From Flammeovirga aprica JL-4 (GTDB lineage: Bacteria > Bacteroidota > Bacteroidia > Cytophagales > Flammeovirgaceae): a stretch of DNA of 64,000 nucleotides. Under the pieces are notes generated by a model. The model was not told the DNA's origin and ran no database searches. It saw only the letters and a program-made list of their open reading frames with translations. The translations under genes and the position numbers were made by a program. Positions 34,297 to 44,949 of this stretch are shown here, piece after piece. How positions within the stretch are numbered: the first letter of the stretch is position 1; every line of letters begins with the position of its first letter. The DNA lies in assembly GCF_012844305.1 (NCBI RefSeq), contig NZ_JABANE010000025.1, positions 29,079 through 93,078 of the forward strand. Reading direction: 5' to 3'.

Positions 34297-35166
34297 ATGA
34301 ATATAAAAGTTGGGAGTGGCGTCAAACAAATGCTTTTAGCATCATTGGTGATGACCACTATGCAGTTGATTGTAAAGGCAATTCCACAAATACCACCTCA
34401 AGAAGTCGTTTTTTTCCGAGCACTTACCTCTCTCGTTCTTAGCTATGTGACACTCAAAAAAGCGGGGGTTTACCTTTGGGGGAATAATAAAAAAATGCTT
34501 TTACTGAGAGGTTTTTTTGGAACAATTTCTCTTGTATTAGTATTTGCCAGTTTCCAGAATCTTCCTCTTGCTACAGCTGTTGTTTTACAAAATTTAGCCC
34601 CTTTGTTTACCGCACTTTTTGCCATGCTTTTCTTGAAACAACCTCTAAAACCACTTCAGTTTTTATTTCTAGGAATCAGTATTGTGGGTGTGGTTTTCTT
34701 AAAAGGTTTTGATCCTAGAGTAGATCCAGTATTTCTAACCGTTGCATTATTAGGTGCTATTGGTTCTGCTGCAGCTTATACCGTCATCGGTAAACTAAAA
34801 GGAAAAGAACATCCCGTTGTTGTGGTTTTCTATTTCCCATTTGTGGCAGTTCCTATCACAGGTATTTGGAGTTACTTTGACTGGGTTGTTCCTGAAGGAA
34901 TTGAAATATGGGCGGCTTTATTAAGTATTGGTGTACTATCACAAATTGGGCAAATATTATTAACGAAAGCCTATCAATCTGATGATGATGCACTGACCGT
35001 TTCAAGTATGAATTATACGAGTGTCATTTATGGAGCACTTTACGGAATGTATTTCTTTGGAGAATTCTTCACTTTAGAAGTTATTATTGGAATGTTCCTC
35101 GTTATTTCGGGAACATTACTAAATCTAGTTTACAAACATAGACTCAATAAAAAAGGAGCTGTGTAG
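34297..35166 (+). CDS. DMT-superfamily (EamA) transporter
   Basis: A 289-aa membrane protein with about ten hydrophobic segments arranged as two EamA repeats (residues about 8-130 and 150-280). Typical marks are QEVVFFRALTSLVLSY in helix 2 and LATAVVLQNLAPLFTALFAMLFLKQPL in the first repeat, and SMNYTSVIYGALYGMYFFGE in the second. Such carriers export or import small metabolites; the substrate is unknown. Single gene with its own promoter and a shared terminator. Confidence 0.88.
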   Translation: MNIKVGSGVKQMLLASLVMTTMQLIVKAIPQIPPQEVVFFRALTSLVLSYVTLKKAGVYLWGNNKKMLLLRGFFGTISLVLVFASFQNLPLATAVVLQNLAPLFTALFAMLFLKQPLKPLQFLFLGISIVGVVFLKGFDPRVDPVFLTVALLGAIGSAAAYTVIGKLKGKEHPVVVVFYFPFVAVPITGIWSYFDWVVPEGIEIWAALLSIGVLSQIGQILLTKAYQSDDDALTVSSMNYTSVIYGALYGMYFFGEFFTLEVIIGMFLVISGTLLNLVYKHRLNKKGAV

Positions 35167-35186
35167 ATGCAAAAAGCTCAATAAAT

Positions 35187-35225
35187 AAAAACGCCATTGA
35201 AATTTAACTTTCAATGGCGTTTTTT
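35187..35225. terminator. Bidirectional terminator between eamA and ftsZ
   Basis: Stem AAAACGCCATTGAAA/TTTCAATGGCGTTTT with a 6-nt loop and A/T runs on both sides. Ends both the transporter and the ftsZ transcripts. Confidence 0.93.
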
Positions 35226-35243
35226 ATATGGAAAAAGGATGAT

Positions 35244-36677
35244 TTACTCTGCTCCTTCCTGTTCTGATGATGGAGGGTTTAGCTTTACACCTCTTCTCAT
35301 ATAAGCAGGAATATCGCGAAGATCTTTCATATCTTCATTTGAAATATCCTTTACTGATTCAAACTTTTTGTAACTGCTCAGCTGAGGAGCTTCTTTTGGA
35401 GTCTCATCAGGAGTTACTGGACTTTTAGGTTCAGGAGTTACATCATTCCCAACATAATCGTCCTCTAAAGAAAATACTACCTTTTTAGGCTCTTCTTTTT
35501 CCACTGGTTGGGGAGCCGCTGAAGCTTCAACTTGCTGAGGCTTTTCCTCCTCCACAGGTTTCTCTTCAACAACCGGAGGTTTTTCCTCCTTAACTTCTGA
35601 AGTAGGTTTTGCTACTGGAATAGGCGTACTTATTCTAGTGCTTTGTGTACCTGACTCCCCTTTGCTAAAAAAATCGCCGGTCGTTTTGACGTCTTTATCT
35701 TCTTCGAAACCTGTAGCAATTACAGTTACGCTGATAGCATCACCCAATGATTCATCTTTAGCCACACCAAAGATAACCTCGGCCTCGTCTCCAGCTCTTT
35801 CTTGGATGTAAGTTGTCACTTGTTCCAACTCGCTCATATCCAAGTTATCGTAATCACTAACCACAAGGCTAAGCAAGATATATTTAGCATTAGTGATGTC
35901 AGTGTTGTTCAATAATGGTGAAGCAATTGCTGCTTCAGTAGCACGGATTGCACGGTCCTCACCTGACTCAATTGATGAGCCCATTACGGCAGTACCAGCA
36001 TCACGCATTACTGTATTCACATCTTCAAAGTCCACGTTGATGTATGCATCTACAGTAATGATTTCGGCAATAGACTTCGCTGCACGTGCCAATACATTAT
36101 CAGCCTGAGCAAACGCTTCTCTCATTGAAGAACGTCCGTATACCTCTTTCAATTTCTCGTTTAGAATCACAAGAACAGTATCACAGTGTTCTTTCAAGTC
36201 CTCAATTCCTTGAAGAGCTCTTCTTTCTTTTGGCTTACCTTCAAATCTGAAAGGCATCGTTACGATACCAACAGTAAGAATATTCAAGCTTCTTGCAATT
36301 TCAGCAATCACAGGAGCGGCTCCTGTACCTGTTCCGCCACCCATACCAGCAGTGATGAAAACCATTTTAGTTCCATTGGACAAGAATGATTTTATCTCAT
36401 CTTTTGTTTCCATTGCAGATTCTCTACCAATTTCTGGTTTTGCACCTGCTCCTAAACCTGCAGTAAGTTCAACTCCTAATTGAATTTTGTTGGGTACTGG
36501 ACTTGATTCCAATGCTTGTCTATCTGTGTTAGCCACAAAAAAATCTACATCATGGATTCCAAGTTCATACATGTGACGAACAGCATTACCGCCACCACCA
36601 CCAACACCGACCACCTTAATGATCTTGTTAGCTGTAGGGTTGCTTGTCATATCAAACTCGTAGCTCGTATCAGCCAT
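35244..36677 (-). CDS. ftsZ: Cell division GTPase FtsZ
   Basis: A 477-aa tubulin-like GTPase forming the division ring. Motifs: [25 protein letters not shown], the GTP-binding loop [14 protein letters not shown], and the T7 loop [11 protein letters not shown]. After residue about 325 comes a long Pro/Glu/Lys-rich linker, usual in Bacteroidota, then a C-terminal segment [15 protein letters not shown] for partner binding. Last gene of the division cluster, 192 bp after ftsA. Confidence 0.98.
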   Translation of the reverse strand: MADTSYEFDMTSNPTANKIIKVVGVGGGGGNAVRHMYELGIHDVDFFVANTDRQALESSPVPNKIQLGVELTAGLGAGAKPEIGRESAMETKDEIKSFLSNGTKMVFITAGMGGGTGTGAAPVIAEIARSLNILTVGIVTMPFRFEGKPKERRALQGIEDLKEHCDTVLVILNEKLKEVYGRSSMREAFAQADNVLARAAKSIAEIITVDAYINVDFEDVNTVMRDAGTAVMGSSIESGEDRAIRATEAAIASPLLNNTDITNAKYILLSLVVSDYDNLDMSELEQVTTYIQERAGDEAEVIFGVAKDESLGDAISVTVIATGFEEDKDVKTTGDFFSKGESGTQSTRISTPIPVAKPTSEVKEEKPPVVEEKPVEEEKPQQVEASAAPQPVEKEEPKKVVFSLEDDYVGNDVTPEPKSPVTPDETPKEAPQLSSYKKFESVKDISNEDMKDLRDIPAYMRRGVKLNPPSSEQEGAE

Positions 36678-36869
36678 AGATTCTAAAAAATTTATTTATT
36701 CAACCACTAATGGGCTGCTTATTCATATCAAAAATTCGAAATGCTAAAATAATAGCATTATTTGTAAAAAATGACACATTATCCCACTTTTTGAGTAGAA
36801 CATGGTCATTTTCACCAATGAAAATACAGAATTAATAAAAACAATCCAATTAAGTTATAATTTTATTGC

Positions 36870-38213
36870 TTAATCTTTATAATCTTCTGTATCATCATAG
36901 TCATCAATCAGCAAATCCTTCGCTTTCTGAAGGAAATCAGAGAAAATATTCTTTCCTCTTGGGCCTGAAGTTTCAGATACCTTCACTCTATCTGAAGTTC
37001 CTTCCACTTTTACATCCTGTTGGTAAATACTTCTTGGTCTTTCCAGTTCTCTTTGGTCTAATGCCTTAAATCCTGCTAAAGCCAATCCTAAAGCTGTTGA
37101 GAACTTTGGATCCTTTACTTTTTCAGAACGGTCACTCTTTCCTAGAAACGCTGTTGGATAACCAATTCTTGTGTCTAACCCTACTTTATATTCAAATAAA
37201 TGCTGAATATTCTTCAATTTAGAACCACCACCGGTTAAAACTAATCCACCAGCCAATTTATCTAAATAACCCGAAGCTCTTAATTCTGCTTGAATCAGAT
37301 CAATGATCTCCTCCATTCTTGCCTCAATGATATAAGCCAAGTTTTTGATAGAGATTTCTTTGGGCGTTCTGTTATTGATACCCGGAATCTCAACAACATC
37401 TGCATCATTGGTATTCACAGCCATCGACTGACCAAATTTCACTTTCAGTAATTCTGCCTGATGTTGCATTACAGCACAACCTTGCTTGATATCTGAAGTG
37501 ATAATATCACCACCAAAAGGAATTACAGCAGTATGTCTGATGATTCCGTCATAGAAAATGGCAATATCAGTTGTGCCACCTCCAATATCGATGATTGCAA
37601 CACCTGCTTCTTTTTCTTCTTCCGTCAGTACAGCCATACTTGAAGCCAATGGTTCAAGCATCATCTGATCGTTCTCCAAGTTACTTCTTTCAATACATTT
37701 TTTGATATTACGTATTGAATTGGAATTGGCTGTAACGATATGAAAATCGGCTTCCAACTTCACTCCTGCCATACCCACAGGATCTTTTATTTTCTCCTCA
37801 CTATCAACAGTATAGTGAAGCGGCAATACATGTATAATTTCAGTACCAGGTTCGGTGATCACACGATACATATCGTTGGTCAATCGCTCAACATCAGTTA
37901 CTGATATTTCGTCTTCTTGATGTGGAAGAGTGATACTTCCATGTTGACGGAAACTTTTAATATGCTTCCCTGCAACACCCACATTTACTACATTGATCTC
38001 AATTTGCGAGTCTTGTTCTGCGGCAGTGATTGCTTGGTCGATAGCCTCCGTAGTCTTAGCGATATTACTCACCGTACCATCACGAACACCTTCTGAAGTA
38101 GAATGACCTAATCCGAGTATCTCCAATTGATTATACTCATTCATTCTGCCAACTACAGCACACACCTTTGTAGTTCCAATATCAAGCCCTACGATTATCT
38201 TTTCTTCTTCCAT
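36870..38213 (-). CDS. ftsA: Cell division protein FtsA
   Basis: A 447-aa actin-like protein that tethers FtsZ to the membrane. ATP-binding motifs VGLDIGTTKVCAVVG and IDIGGGTTDIAIF, plus GGLVLTGGGSKL near residue 330. A long linker leads to the C-terminal helix NIFSDFLQKAKDLLIDDYDD, likely the membrane-targeting helix. Between ftsQ (176 bp away) and ftsZ. Confidence 0.97.
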   Translation of the reverse strand: MEEEKIIVGLDIGTTKVCAVVGRMNEYNQLEILGLGHSTSEGVRDGTVSNIAKTTEAIDQAITAAEQDSQIEINVVNVGVAGKHIKSFRQHGSITLPHQEDEISVTDVERLTNDMYRVITEPGTEIIHVLPLHYTVDSEEKIKDPVGMAGVKLEADFHIVTANSNSIRNIKKCIERSNLENDQMMLEPLASSMAVLTEEEKEAGVAIIDIGGGTTDIAIFYDGIIRHTAVIPFGGDIITSDIKQGCAVMQHQAELLKVKFGQSMAVNTNDADVVEIPGINNRTPKEISIKNLAYIIEARMEEIIDLIQAELRASGYLDKLAGGLVLTGGGSKLKNIQHLFEYKVGLDTRIGYPTAFLGKSDRSEKVKDPKFSTALGLALAGFKALDQRELERPRSIYQQDVKVEGTSDRVKVSETSGPRGKNIFSDFLQKAKDLLIDDYDDTEDYKD

Positions 38214-38389
38214 ACTCTAAACAAATTTATGATGAGTAATTAGTGGGTTTAATTTATTAAATAAGGATTATAAATCCGTAAACTATTAAAAAATCAAAAT
38301 TTCCTAATATGTAGCCAAAAAAGCAAATTATTCAAATCGAAATTATTGAGAGTACGTTTTAAACTGCTCTATTCGTATTGATAACAAGC

Positions 38390-39169
38390 TTAGTTACATA
38401 CAATTTGACCGTCATACTGCAACTTGATCTTTTTGTAGACATTCCAACCTTTAGAGGTTAATATAGTATTGTAATATACTTTTAATTTTCCTAGTTTTTG
38501 ATCAAAAGCCAAAGGTTTTCCAAATTCAATGCGTTCTTTGCCTACTTGAGGATAAGCTATGATCGACATATCTCGGTTTAAATCAAGTTGTGTCAGCTGA
38601 GCATTCCAAAAACGGTCGTTGCTTAGTTTATTGATAAAATACAATAAGTTTTGACCGTAAACTTCCTCGCTCCAATATTTGTGTGACATTAATTTCTCCG
38701 CTCCTTCACCTGTAATTAATAATACACGCGCCGCATATTTTTTTGAAAGGCCAATTAACTTTCCTTCTTTATTGACATAAGTAGATTTCCCCGAAGGTGT
38801 AATCACTCTTGCAATAGGTCTATCTTGCTCTATGTCAATAATCAAGTTATTTGAAACATCACGAGAAACTTCTGCTTTCCTTACAAATTGAATAGCATTG
38901 AGAGAGTTCTCTATTTCTTTAATTGAAATTTGATTGAGGTCTTTCCGCTCCAGATTCATTTTTGTAATAGCATCCTTTACTTCTGTATCTTCCACAAAAC
39001 GAGGAGCATTATAGTTGGTCACATTGATCACTAACTGTCCATCTGTAGAATAAACATTTCTTCTTGTAACTGTGTAAAGTACAAAAACAATTAGTAAGCC
39101 AATAAGTACCAAAATACTCCCAATTCCCTTTTGAGAGAACAGATTGGATAGTGATTTCTTCTCTTTCAT
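38390..39169 (-). CDS. ftsQ: Cell division protein FtsQ/DivIB
   Basis: A 259-aa bitopic protein: short cytoplasmic N terminus, one membrane helix (about residues 15-33, IGSILVLIGLLIVFVLYTV), then a POTRA-like region with IKEIENSLNAIQFVRKAEVSRDVSNNLIIDIEQDRPIARV. Part of the periplasmic divisome. Three bp separate it from murC, so the two are co-transcribed. Confidence 0.92.
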   Translation of the reverse strand: MKEKKSLSNLFSQKGIGSILVLIGLLIVFVLYTVTRRNVYSTDGQLVINVTNYNAPRFVEDTEVKDAITKMNLERKDLNQISIKEIENSLNAIQFVRKAEVSRDVSNNLIIDIEQDRPIARVITPSGKSTYVNKEGKLIGLSKKYAARVLLITGEGAEKLMSHKYWSEEVYGQNLLYFINKLSNDRFWNAQLTQLDLNRDMSIIAYPQVGKERIEFGKPLAFDQKLGKLKVYYNTILTSKGWNVYKKIKLQYDGQIVCN

Positions 39170-39172
39170 AGA

Positions 39173-40546
39173 CTACTCATTATGAATTTGAGCTATATCT
39201 TTTATAAAACGATCAATATTTCCAGCACCTACAGTGGCAATAACTTTACCATCATATTTCTTCACTTCTTCTAGTAAATCCTCATCTTGTACAATACGTT
39301 TATTGTTATGAAGGATCTTCCCTAGGAGCATTTCAGAATTTACCCCTTCTACAAATTTTTCTCTTGCAGGATAAAGCGGCAATAACCAAACGTCATCTGC
39401 TAAAGAAAGACTCTCTCCAAAGTTATCCGCGAAGTCTGCTGTTCTTGAATACAAGTGAGGCTGGAAAACCACAGTAATTTTCTCTTCAGGATATAAGGCT
39501 TTCAGCGATTTGATAAAAGTAGTAATCTCTGTAGGATGATGTGCATAATCATCAATATACACTTTATTTGGAGTATCTACCCACTTTTCAAAGCGTCTTT
39601 TCACTCCTTTATAGCTTTCAATACCTTTTCTTACCTCTTCAGCAGTAATTCCTATTTGTAACGCAATAGACATCGCCAGTAATGCATTGGCTACATTATG
39701 ATAGCCAGGCATTTGAAGAGCTACTTTTTCAAGCTTTATTTCATTAATTTTCACATCAAAAACAAAAGCACCATTGGCTACATGAAGGTTTTCAGCATAC
39801 ACATCTCCACCTTCAATACCATAAGTAGTCAAAGCAACTTTACCTTGAGGAGTTAATTTCTTGATACTCTTCTCTAAAAACAGTTGTCCGTCTTGAGGAA
39901 GTTTATTGATAAATTCTTGGAAGGAAACAAAAACAGCCTCTTCATCTCCATAAATATCCAAATGATCAGCCTCACAACTTGTAACCCCAATGACATTGGG
40001 AGAAAGTTGTAAAAATGAGCGATCAAATTCATCTGCTTCCACTACTACAATATGATCCGATTTACTGTTATCACCTAACAGCATATTAGTACCATAATTT
40101 GTACTGATTCCTCCTAAAAAAGCTGAAACATTTTTACCTGCATGCTTCAGAATATGAGAAAGCATGGAAGAGGTTGTTGTCTTACCATGTGTACCTGCAA
40201 TACCCACCGTAAAGCTATCATTGGTGATCATTCCCAGTACTTCGGCTCTCTTCTTCAAGGTATAGCCATTCTCTTTCAAGTATTGCATTCCTTGATGTGA
40301 AGATGGAATTGCTGGTGTATATACAATCAATACATCTTCCTTGGGTAAGGATAATAATTTTTCAGACAATGCTTCTTTACTGTCATCAAAAACTATATTA
40401 ATTCCTTCTTCTTGAAGTTTTACTGTTAGATCTGTAGGGGTTTTATCATACCCTTCCACCTCGTAGGAATTGGCATTAAACCAACGTGCCAATGCACTCA
40501 TTCCTATTCCTCCGACTCCTAAAAAATATATGTATGCAGGTAACAT
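39173..40546 (-). CDS. murC: UDP-N-acetylmuramate--L-alanine ligase
   Basis: A 457-aa Mur ligase adding L-alanine to UDP-MurNAc. Motifs: N-terminal Rossmann YFLGVGGIGMSALARW, ATP-binding GIAGTHGKTTTSSML, VVEADEFDRSF, and the C-terminal domain YIDDYAHHPTEI and FQPHLYSRT. Length is typical. It lies 7 bp after murG and 3 bp before ftsQ. Confidence 0.98.
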   Translation of the reverse strand: MLPAYIYFLGVGGIGMSALARWFNANSYEVEGYDKTPTDLTVKLQEEGINIVFDDSKEALSEKLLSLPKEDVLIVYTPAIPSSHQGMQYLKENGYTLKKRAEVLGMITNDSFTVGIAGTHGKTTTSSMLSHILKHAGKNVSAFLGGISTNYGTNMLLGDNSKSDHIVVVEADEFDRSFLQLSPNVIGVTSCEADHLDIYGDEEAVFVSFQEFINKLPQDGQLFLEKSIKKLTPQGKVALTTYGIEGGDVYAENLHVANGAFVFDVKINEIKLEKVALQMPGYHNVANALLAMSIALQIGITAEEVRKGIESYKGVKRRFEKWVDTPNKVYIDDYAHHPTEITTFIKSLKALYPEEKITVVFQPHLYSRTADFADNFGESLSLADDVWLLPLYPAREKFVEGVNSEMLLGKILHNNKRIVQDEDLLEEVKKYDGKVIATVGAGNIDRFIKDIAQIHNE

Positions 40547-40553
40547 TTCTTTA

Positions 40554-41666
40554 TTAATTCATTCTTTTATAATGACGCTCTGCCGCTTCAATGACTGTAT
40601 TTGCAATGTCATTTGCCGCGTTTGGTTTTCCCAAACCATGGATCGCTGTACTCAATGATTGCAATTTCTCTTCGTCTTTCATAAGCGATAGCATTTCGTC
40701 TACTAATTTTTCTCTTGCTTCAGTATCTTTTACAAGAACGGCTGCATTTTCATTTACCAAAGCCGTAGCATTTTTTGTTTGATGATCCTCTGCCACGTTA
40801 GGTGAAGGCACCAAAATAGAAGGTTTCCCTGCTAAGCAAAGTTCAGAAATAGACAACGCACCGGCTCTCGCTACTACAATATCAGAAATAGCATAAACAT
40901 TGGCCATATTTTTAATAAATGACACCAGATGTAAATCTTCCTTTTTTCCAAATTCTGAATGGTACTTTTCGTAGTAATATTTACCCGTCTGCCAAATGAC
41001 TTGAATACCTTCATCCAATAATTTCTGAACACCTTTGGCCATGCTTTCATTTAATGTCAAAGCGCCCAAACTGCCACCGAAAACAAAAGCTACTTTTTTA
41101 TTCGGATCAAAATTCCATTCTTTATAACCTTCTTCCTTCTTGCTTTCTAATTCCACGATATCCTGACGCACAGGATTACCCGTAAATGAAATCACATCTT
41201 TAGGGAAGTAATATTCCATACCTGGATAAGCAACACAAATCTTTTCTGCTCTTCCTCCCAATATTTTATTCGTTAACCCAGCATAACCATTTTGTTCCTG
41301 AATCACTGTAGGAATCTTGCTCGATTGACCTCTCCACATAATCGGTCCACTTGCATAACCACCTACACCAACTACCACGTTAGGCTTAAAGTCATGAATA
41401 ATGTTGCTTGCTTTCCATAAACTATTGATCAGTTTAAAAGGAAAAGAAAGATTCTTCAAAGTCAATTTTCTTTGAATTCCAGCAATAGGCAAACCAATTA
41501 TTTCATAACCTGATTCAGGTACTTTCTCCATCTCCATTCTTCCTTCTGCACCTACAAAAAGAATATCAGTTTCAGGACGCTGTTCTTTAATTGCATTGGC
41601 AATTGCAATAGCAGGATAAATATGTCCTCCAGTACCGCCTCCACTTATGATGACTTTTAATTTCAT
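40554..41666 (-). CDS. murG: UDP-GlcNAc transferase to lipid I (MurG)
   Basis: A 370-aa family GT28 enzyme that makes lipid II at the inner face of the membrane. Motifs: IISGGGTGGHIYPAIAIANAI near the N terminus, VGVGGYASGPIMW, FTGNPVRQDI, FVFGGSLGALTLNESM and the donor-binding ARAGALSISELCLAGKPSILVP. First gene of the remaining division cluster; ftsW, the usual upstream neighbour, is not here. Confidence 0.98.
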   Translation of the reverse strand: MKLKVIISGGGTGGHIYPAIAIANAIKEQRPETDILFVGAEGRMEMEKVPESGYEIIGLPIAGIQRKLTLKNLSFPFKLINSLWKASNIIHDFKPNVVVGVGGYASGPIMWRGQSSKIPTVIQEQNGYAGLTNKILGGRAEKICVAYPGMEYYFPKDVISFTGNPVRQDIVELESKKEEGYKEWNFDPNKKVAFVFGGSLGALTLNESMAKGVQKLLDEGIQVIWQTGKYYYEKYHSEFGKKEDLHLVSFIKNMANVYAISDIVVARAGALSISELCLAGKPSILVPSPNVAEDHQTKNATALVNENAAVLVKDTEAREKLVDEMLSLMKDEEKLQSLSTAIHGLGKPNAANDIANTVIEAAERHYKRMN

Positions 41667-41773
41667 TTGATTTGTTTCTGGTTTACCGCTGTGATTAGTC
41701 CGTAATTTTACACTACTTTCTGCTCACTTATTTTGGAATTACTATAGACCTTCTCTAAAAATAGAACCCTCTA

Positions 41774-41810
41774 AAAAAGTAAAAGTATCCTATTACTAGA
41801 ATACTTTTAC
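41774..41810 (-). terminator. Terminator of the large T9SS cargo gene
   Basis: Perfect 10-bp stem GTAAAAGTAT/ATACTTTTAC (41779-41788, 41801-41810) followed on the minus strand by a T-run, about 130 nt past the stop codon. It separates this gene from murG. Confidence 0.65.
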
Positions 41811-41936
41811 AAAAATAGAATTATTTTATGATTAAGAGCATGTTTGAAACCACTCTTTAATGAAAACATATACTTTCATATTACGAGTTTGGAATTTTTA
41901 TCAACTCCAATGCTTTTCCAGCCTATGTAATAAGTA

Positions 41937-44858
41937 TTATTTACCGTTTTGACTTTTACCTCTTAATATTACAAATGCTCCTTTAATCTTGACTTCTTCG
42001 TCATTGGTATCCAATCTGTAATTTGTCAACTCCGCTTCATAATAGTAATTACCAGGTTCAAGTGTATGTCCTCCTTTGGTTTTTCCATCCCAATTGATTT
42101 CAATATTACCATTATTTTCATCACTATTATATTCATATACTACAGATCCCCATCTATTAATCACGGTGAATATCACTGTTTTCACAAATCTTGGACATCG
42201 CATCGGAATAAATGTATCATTAATTCCATCGCCGTTCGGGCTGAATGCATTTGGCAACTCATAATAATAACAGTTGTCTTGAACAATTATATTACTCAAC
42301 CTGCTTTCATTACCAGAATTATCAACAGCTGTCACCGCATAAGATCCAGCGACGAATTCTCTGTCCATGATTTCATATAGTACGCGAGCACTCAGAGGTC
42401 GATCTGAAGGGTGATCAATTGTAGTCAACGGAGCTCCAAAATCTGATTTTGTCAACGCCTGCCTTTGAGAGAAGTAAATATTATATTTCACAATATCTTC
42501 ATCACAATCTCCTCCTAACTGATTTGTCCAGGATAGTTCGACAGAAAAACGGTCTTTACCACAGAATCGCTCTCCATCTCTATCCGGTCCGGCTACACAA
42601 CTATCCATCAAAATACCTTCTTCCAGATTCCTCAATGACAAAATTGGCGGACAAGGAGGAATAGTATCCAGTAATTCAACTGTCAATTCCTGTGTCTTAT
42701 TAATTAAAGGTTCAGCAATTATTGGCTGCTGATAAGAACCTACGGTTGACACATAATAAGAGTACAGTTTTCTATCATCCAATGGATCAAGTGCTGTTCC
42801 ATTATCCGTATATCTTAATCCTTCTCTATTGACATATACACTATCATATAATGAATAATTCTCTTCATCACCTTCCACTCTTCTGTAGATATAGTGATAA
42901 ACTCCAACAGTAAGACCATTTGCGAGAATTACAGAATCAGGCGTGAGGTTCCAAGGCACTGTCCCTCCCCAAGAAAGATCAACATAATCAATCCCCGAAC
43001 TCGCTCTAAGTCTTACATAATTAGCAATGTAGGTTGTATCAGAAGGAGCACCGTTTTCTAATAACTCAATTCTGTAATGATAATGTATATTCGTATTATT
43101 TAATAAACGATCCGTAAAAGTGGTATCATTCACACCTAGAGGATTGCTGTTTAATTTGATATACTCACTATCTTCTGCTTTTTCTACCCCTTCACCTCTG
43201 TAAATATTGTATCGAACTGTAGATAAATCAGCGATATCTAAAGGAGTGGTCCATCTCACTAAAATCTCTCCATCATCCAATCCCGTTTCATTCACATCTG
43301 TATTTACAATATATTGTGAATCTGGTATAAAGGCGCAAGCTTCAGCAGAAGCCACACTTTCTCCACCTTTTGGAGATTGGAAGCCAGCATAAATTCTGTA
43401 ACAGTACGTCACGCCTTGCTCCACATTTCTATCAATATAAGTAGCCTCATCAGCATCTATCTCCCCTATGTATTGATAACCTGTCCAATTCGGTAAACCT
43501 GTTTCACAAGAAGGTTCAAAATCAAAAGACCCTACTTTTCTGTAGATATAGATTTTCTCAGCATTAGAACATTCATATTTATCCCATGTCAGGGTAACCT
43601 TATTATCATAGCGTTGCAACTCATCAGAAGTAGGCGGATTTGCAGTTAAACCTAAAGGAGGTGGCCCTAAAACATGAACATTCCAGTTCTCTAGTGTACC
43701 CAAATTATCTTCCCCTACCTTCACTTGGTCAAGTGCTTCAAAAGTAATCTGATAAGGTGCTGAACGGATATCACTGCAATTTGGTGTCCATCTAAATGCA
43801 CCATCCGCTTTGCTGTTATTAATTCCTGAATAGTTTACATCAAAACCCATATCAACATAAGGAACAATATTCACGTCCTTTTGTGCTATTTTTAATTCAA
43901 TAGGATGAGGTCCCCACTCCACTGTAGAGTCTGGATTATAACAAGGTGGTGCATCCTGATCTTCTGCAAAAATGGTTTTATATAATTCAGTTCCTGCAAT
44001 CACACAAGTATCTGGAGGTGTTTGAATCACAGGTCTAAGGTTCAATGGATCTGTGATAATCACCTGCATATCTCTGTTTACTGCACCAATACGAATACCG
44101 TCTCTCCACTCTTCAACCAAAAAGGCAATATTATATTCACCAAAAACAAAAGGTGCGTTCCAAACTAAATCACCCGTTATTTCATCAATATAAAAGACTG
44201 GAGGCACCTCACAATCTTCCGTTTCTCTTGACCAATCTTCATTCGGATCGTCTGGAAAACGATAATTTTGCACCGGTGTATCAGAACCTTGCAAACAAAC
44301 GGTCAAACGATAAGATAAACTATCACCATCCACATCAAAAGCACCTGCATTATGCACGAACTTCTGCCCCACTGCACCTTTAATTACAGGAGGAATAAGT
44401 AAGAATGGTGAACTATTCAACCCCAAAACAGGGTTGATCATAAATTCAGATTGAATGAAAAAGGGTGTTTCTGAAGAAATTTCCATATTTCTCACACCTG
44501 GGTTACGGTTTCTCTCAAAGTAACTCACTTTATAATTTCCTGCTGAAGGGAAAGTATGACTTACTCTATACCGGATGATTTGTGTTTCTCCATCTTGTGT
44601 AAAGCCCAAATCTTCAGGTGATACAATGGCATTTTCGGTTCCGTCACCAAAAGAGATAGTCCCTTCACCTGCCTGCACACCCGTTACATCTCTGTAAAGA
44701 ATTACTGTTACCTCATAAGTCAAAGAAGCATCATTTGTTCTTCTCATTGTAAGGTCGCCAGCTCTAATGTGAGTGGCTAGTGCTTGAGTTTGAAAAAGGA
44801 AACTGATTGACAATAGTATCAGTATAAAACTGACCTGCTTGTATGTTTGTAATTTCAT
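41937..44858 (-). CDS. Large secreted protein with gliding-type (CHU_C) T9SS signal
   Basis: A 973-aa protein with signal peptide (cleavage after TQALA, about residue 28). The N-terminal part (THIRAGDLTMRRTNDASLTYEVTVILYRD) is the opening domain found in many Bacteroidota surface proteins. Residues about 290-400 are another beta domain, about 400-760 contain fibronectin III-like modules, and the last 95 residues are the type B sorting domain: LPNAFSPNGDGINDTFIPMRC...INRWGSVVYEY...NWDGK...PGNYYYEAEL. It should be exported by the type IX system and attached to the surface. Ligand unknown. Confidence 0.9.
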   Translation of the reverse strand: MKLQTYKQVSFILILLSISFLFQTQALATHIRAGDLTMRRTNDASLTYEVTVILYRDVTGVQAGEGTISFGDGTENAIVSPEDLGFTQDGETQIIRYRVSHTFPSAGNYKVSYFERNRNPGVRNMEISSETPFFIQSEFMINPVLGLNSSPFLLIPPVIKGAVGQKFVHNAGAFDVDGDSLSYRLTVCLQGSDTPVQNYRFPDDPNEDWSRETEDCEVPPVFYIDEITGDLVWNAPFVFGEYNIAFLVEEWRDGIRIGAVNRDMQVIITDPLNLRPVIQTPPDTCVIAGTELYKTIFAEDQDAPPCYNPDSTVEWGPHPIELKIAQKDVNIVPYVDMGFDVNYSGINNSKADGAFRWTPNCSDIRSAPYQITFEALDQVKVGEDNLGTLENWNVHVLGPPPLGLTANPPTSDELQRYDNKVTLTWDKYECSNAEKIYIYRKVGSFDFEPSCETGLPNWTGYQYIGEIDADEATYIDRNVEQGVTYCYRIYAGFQSPKGGESVASAEACAFIPDSQYIVNTDVNETGLDDGEILVRWTTPLDIADLSTVRYNIYRGEGVEKAEDSEYIKLNSNPLGVNDTTFTDRLLNNTNIHYHYRIELLENGAPSDTTYIANYVRLRASSGIDYVDLSWGGTVPWNLTPDSVILANGLTVGVYHYIYRRVEGDEENYSLYDSVYVNREGLRYTDNGTALDPLDDRKLYSYYVSTVGSYQQPIIAEPLINKTQELTVELLDTIPPCPPILSLRNLEEGILMDSCVAGPDRDGERFCGKDRFSVELSWTNQLGGDCDEDIVKYNIYFSQRQALTKSDFGAPLTTIDHPSDRPLSARVLYEIMDREFVAGSYAVTAVDNSGNESRLSNIIVQDNCYYYELPNAFSPNGDGINDTFIPMRCPRFVKTVIFTVINRWGSVVYEYNSDENNGNIEINWDGKTKGGHTLEPGNYYYEAELTNYRLDTNDEEVKIKGAFVILRGKSQNGK

Positions 44859-44949
44859 ATTGTAATGCTATGCGTAACATCTATCGGTTTAGCCTGAATG
44901 ATTGATTCATTAGTTTAATATACAAATCAATTGGCAGATTTGTCAATGA

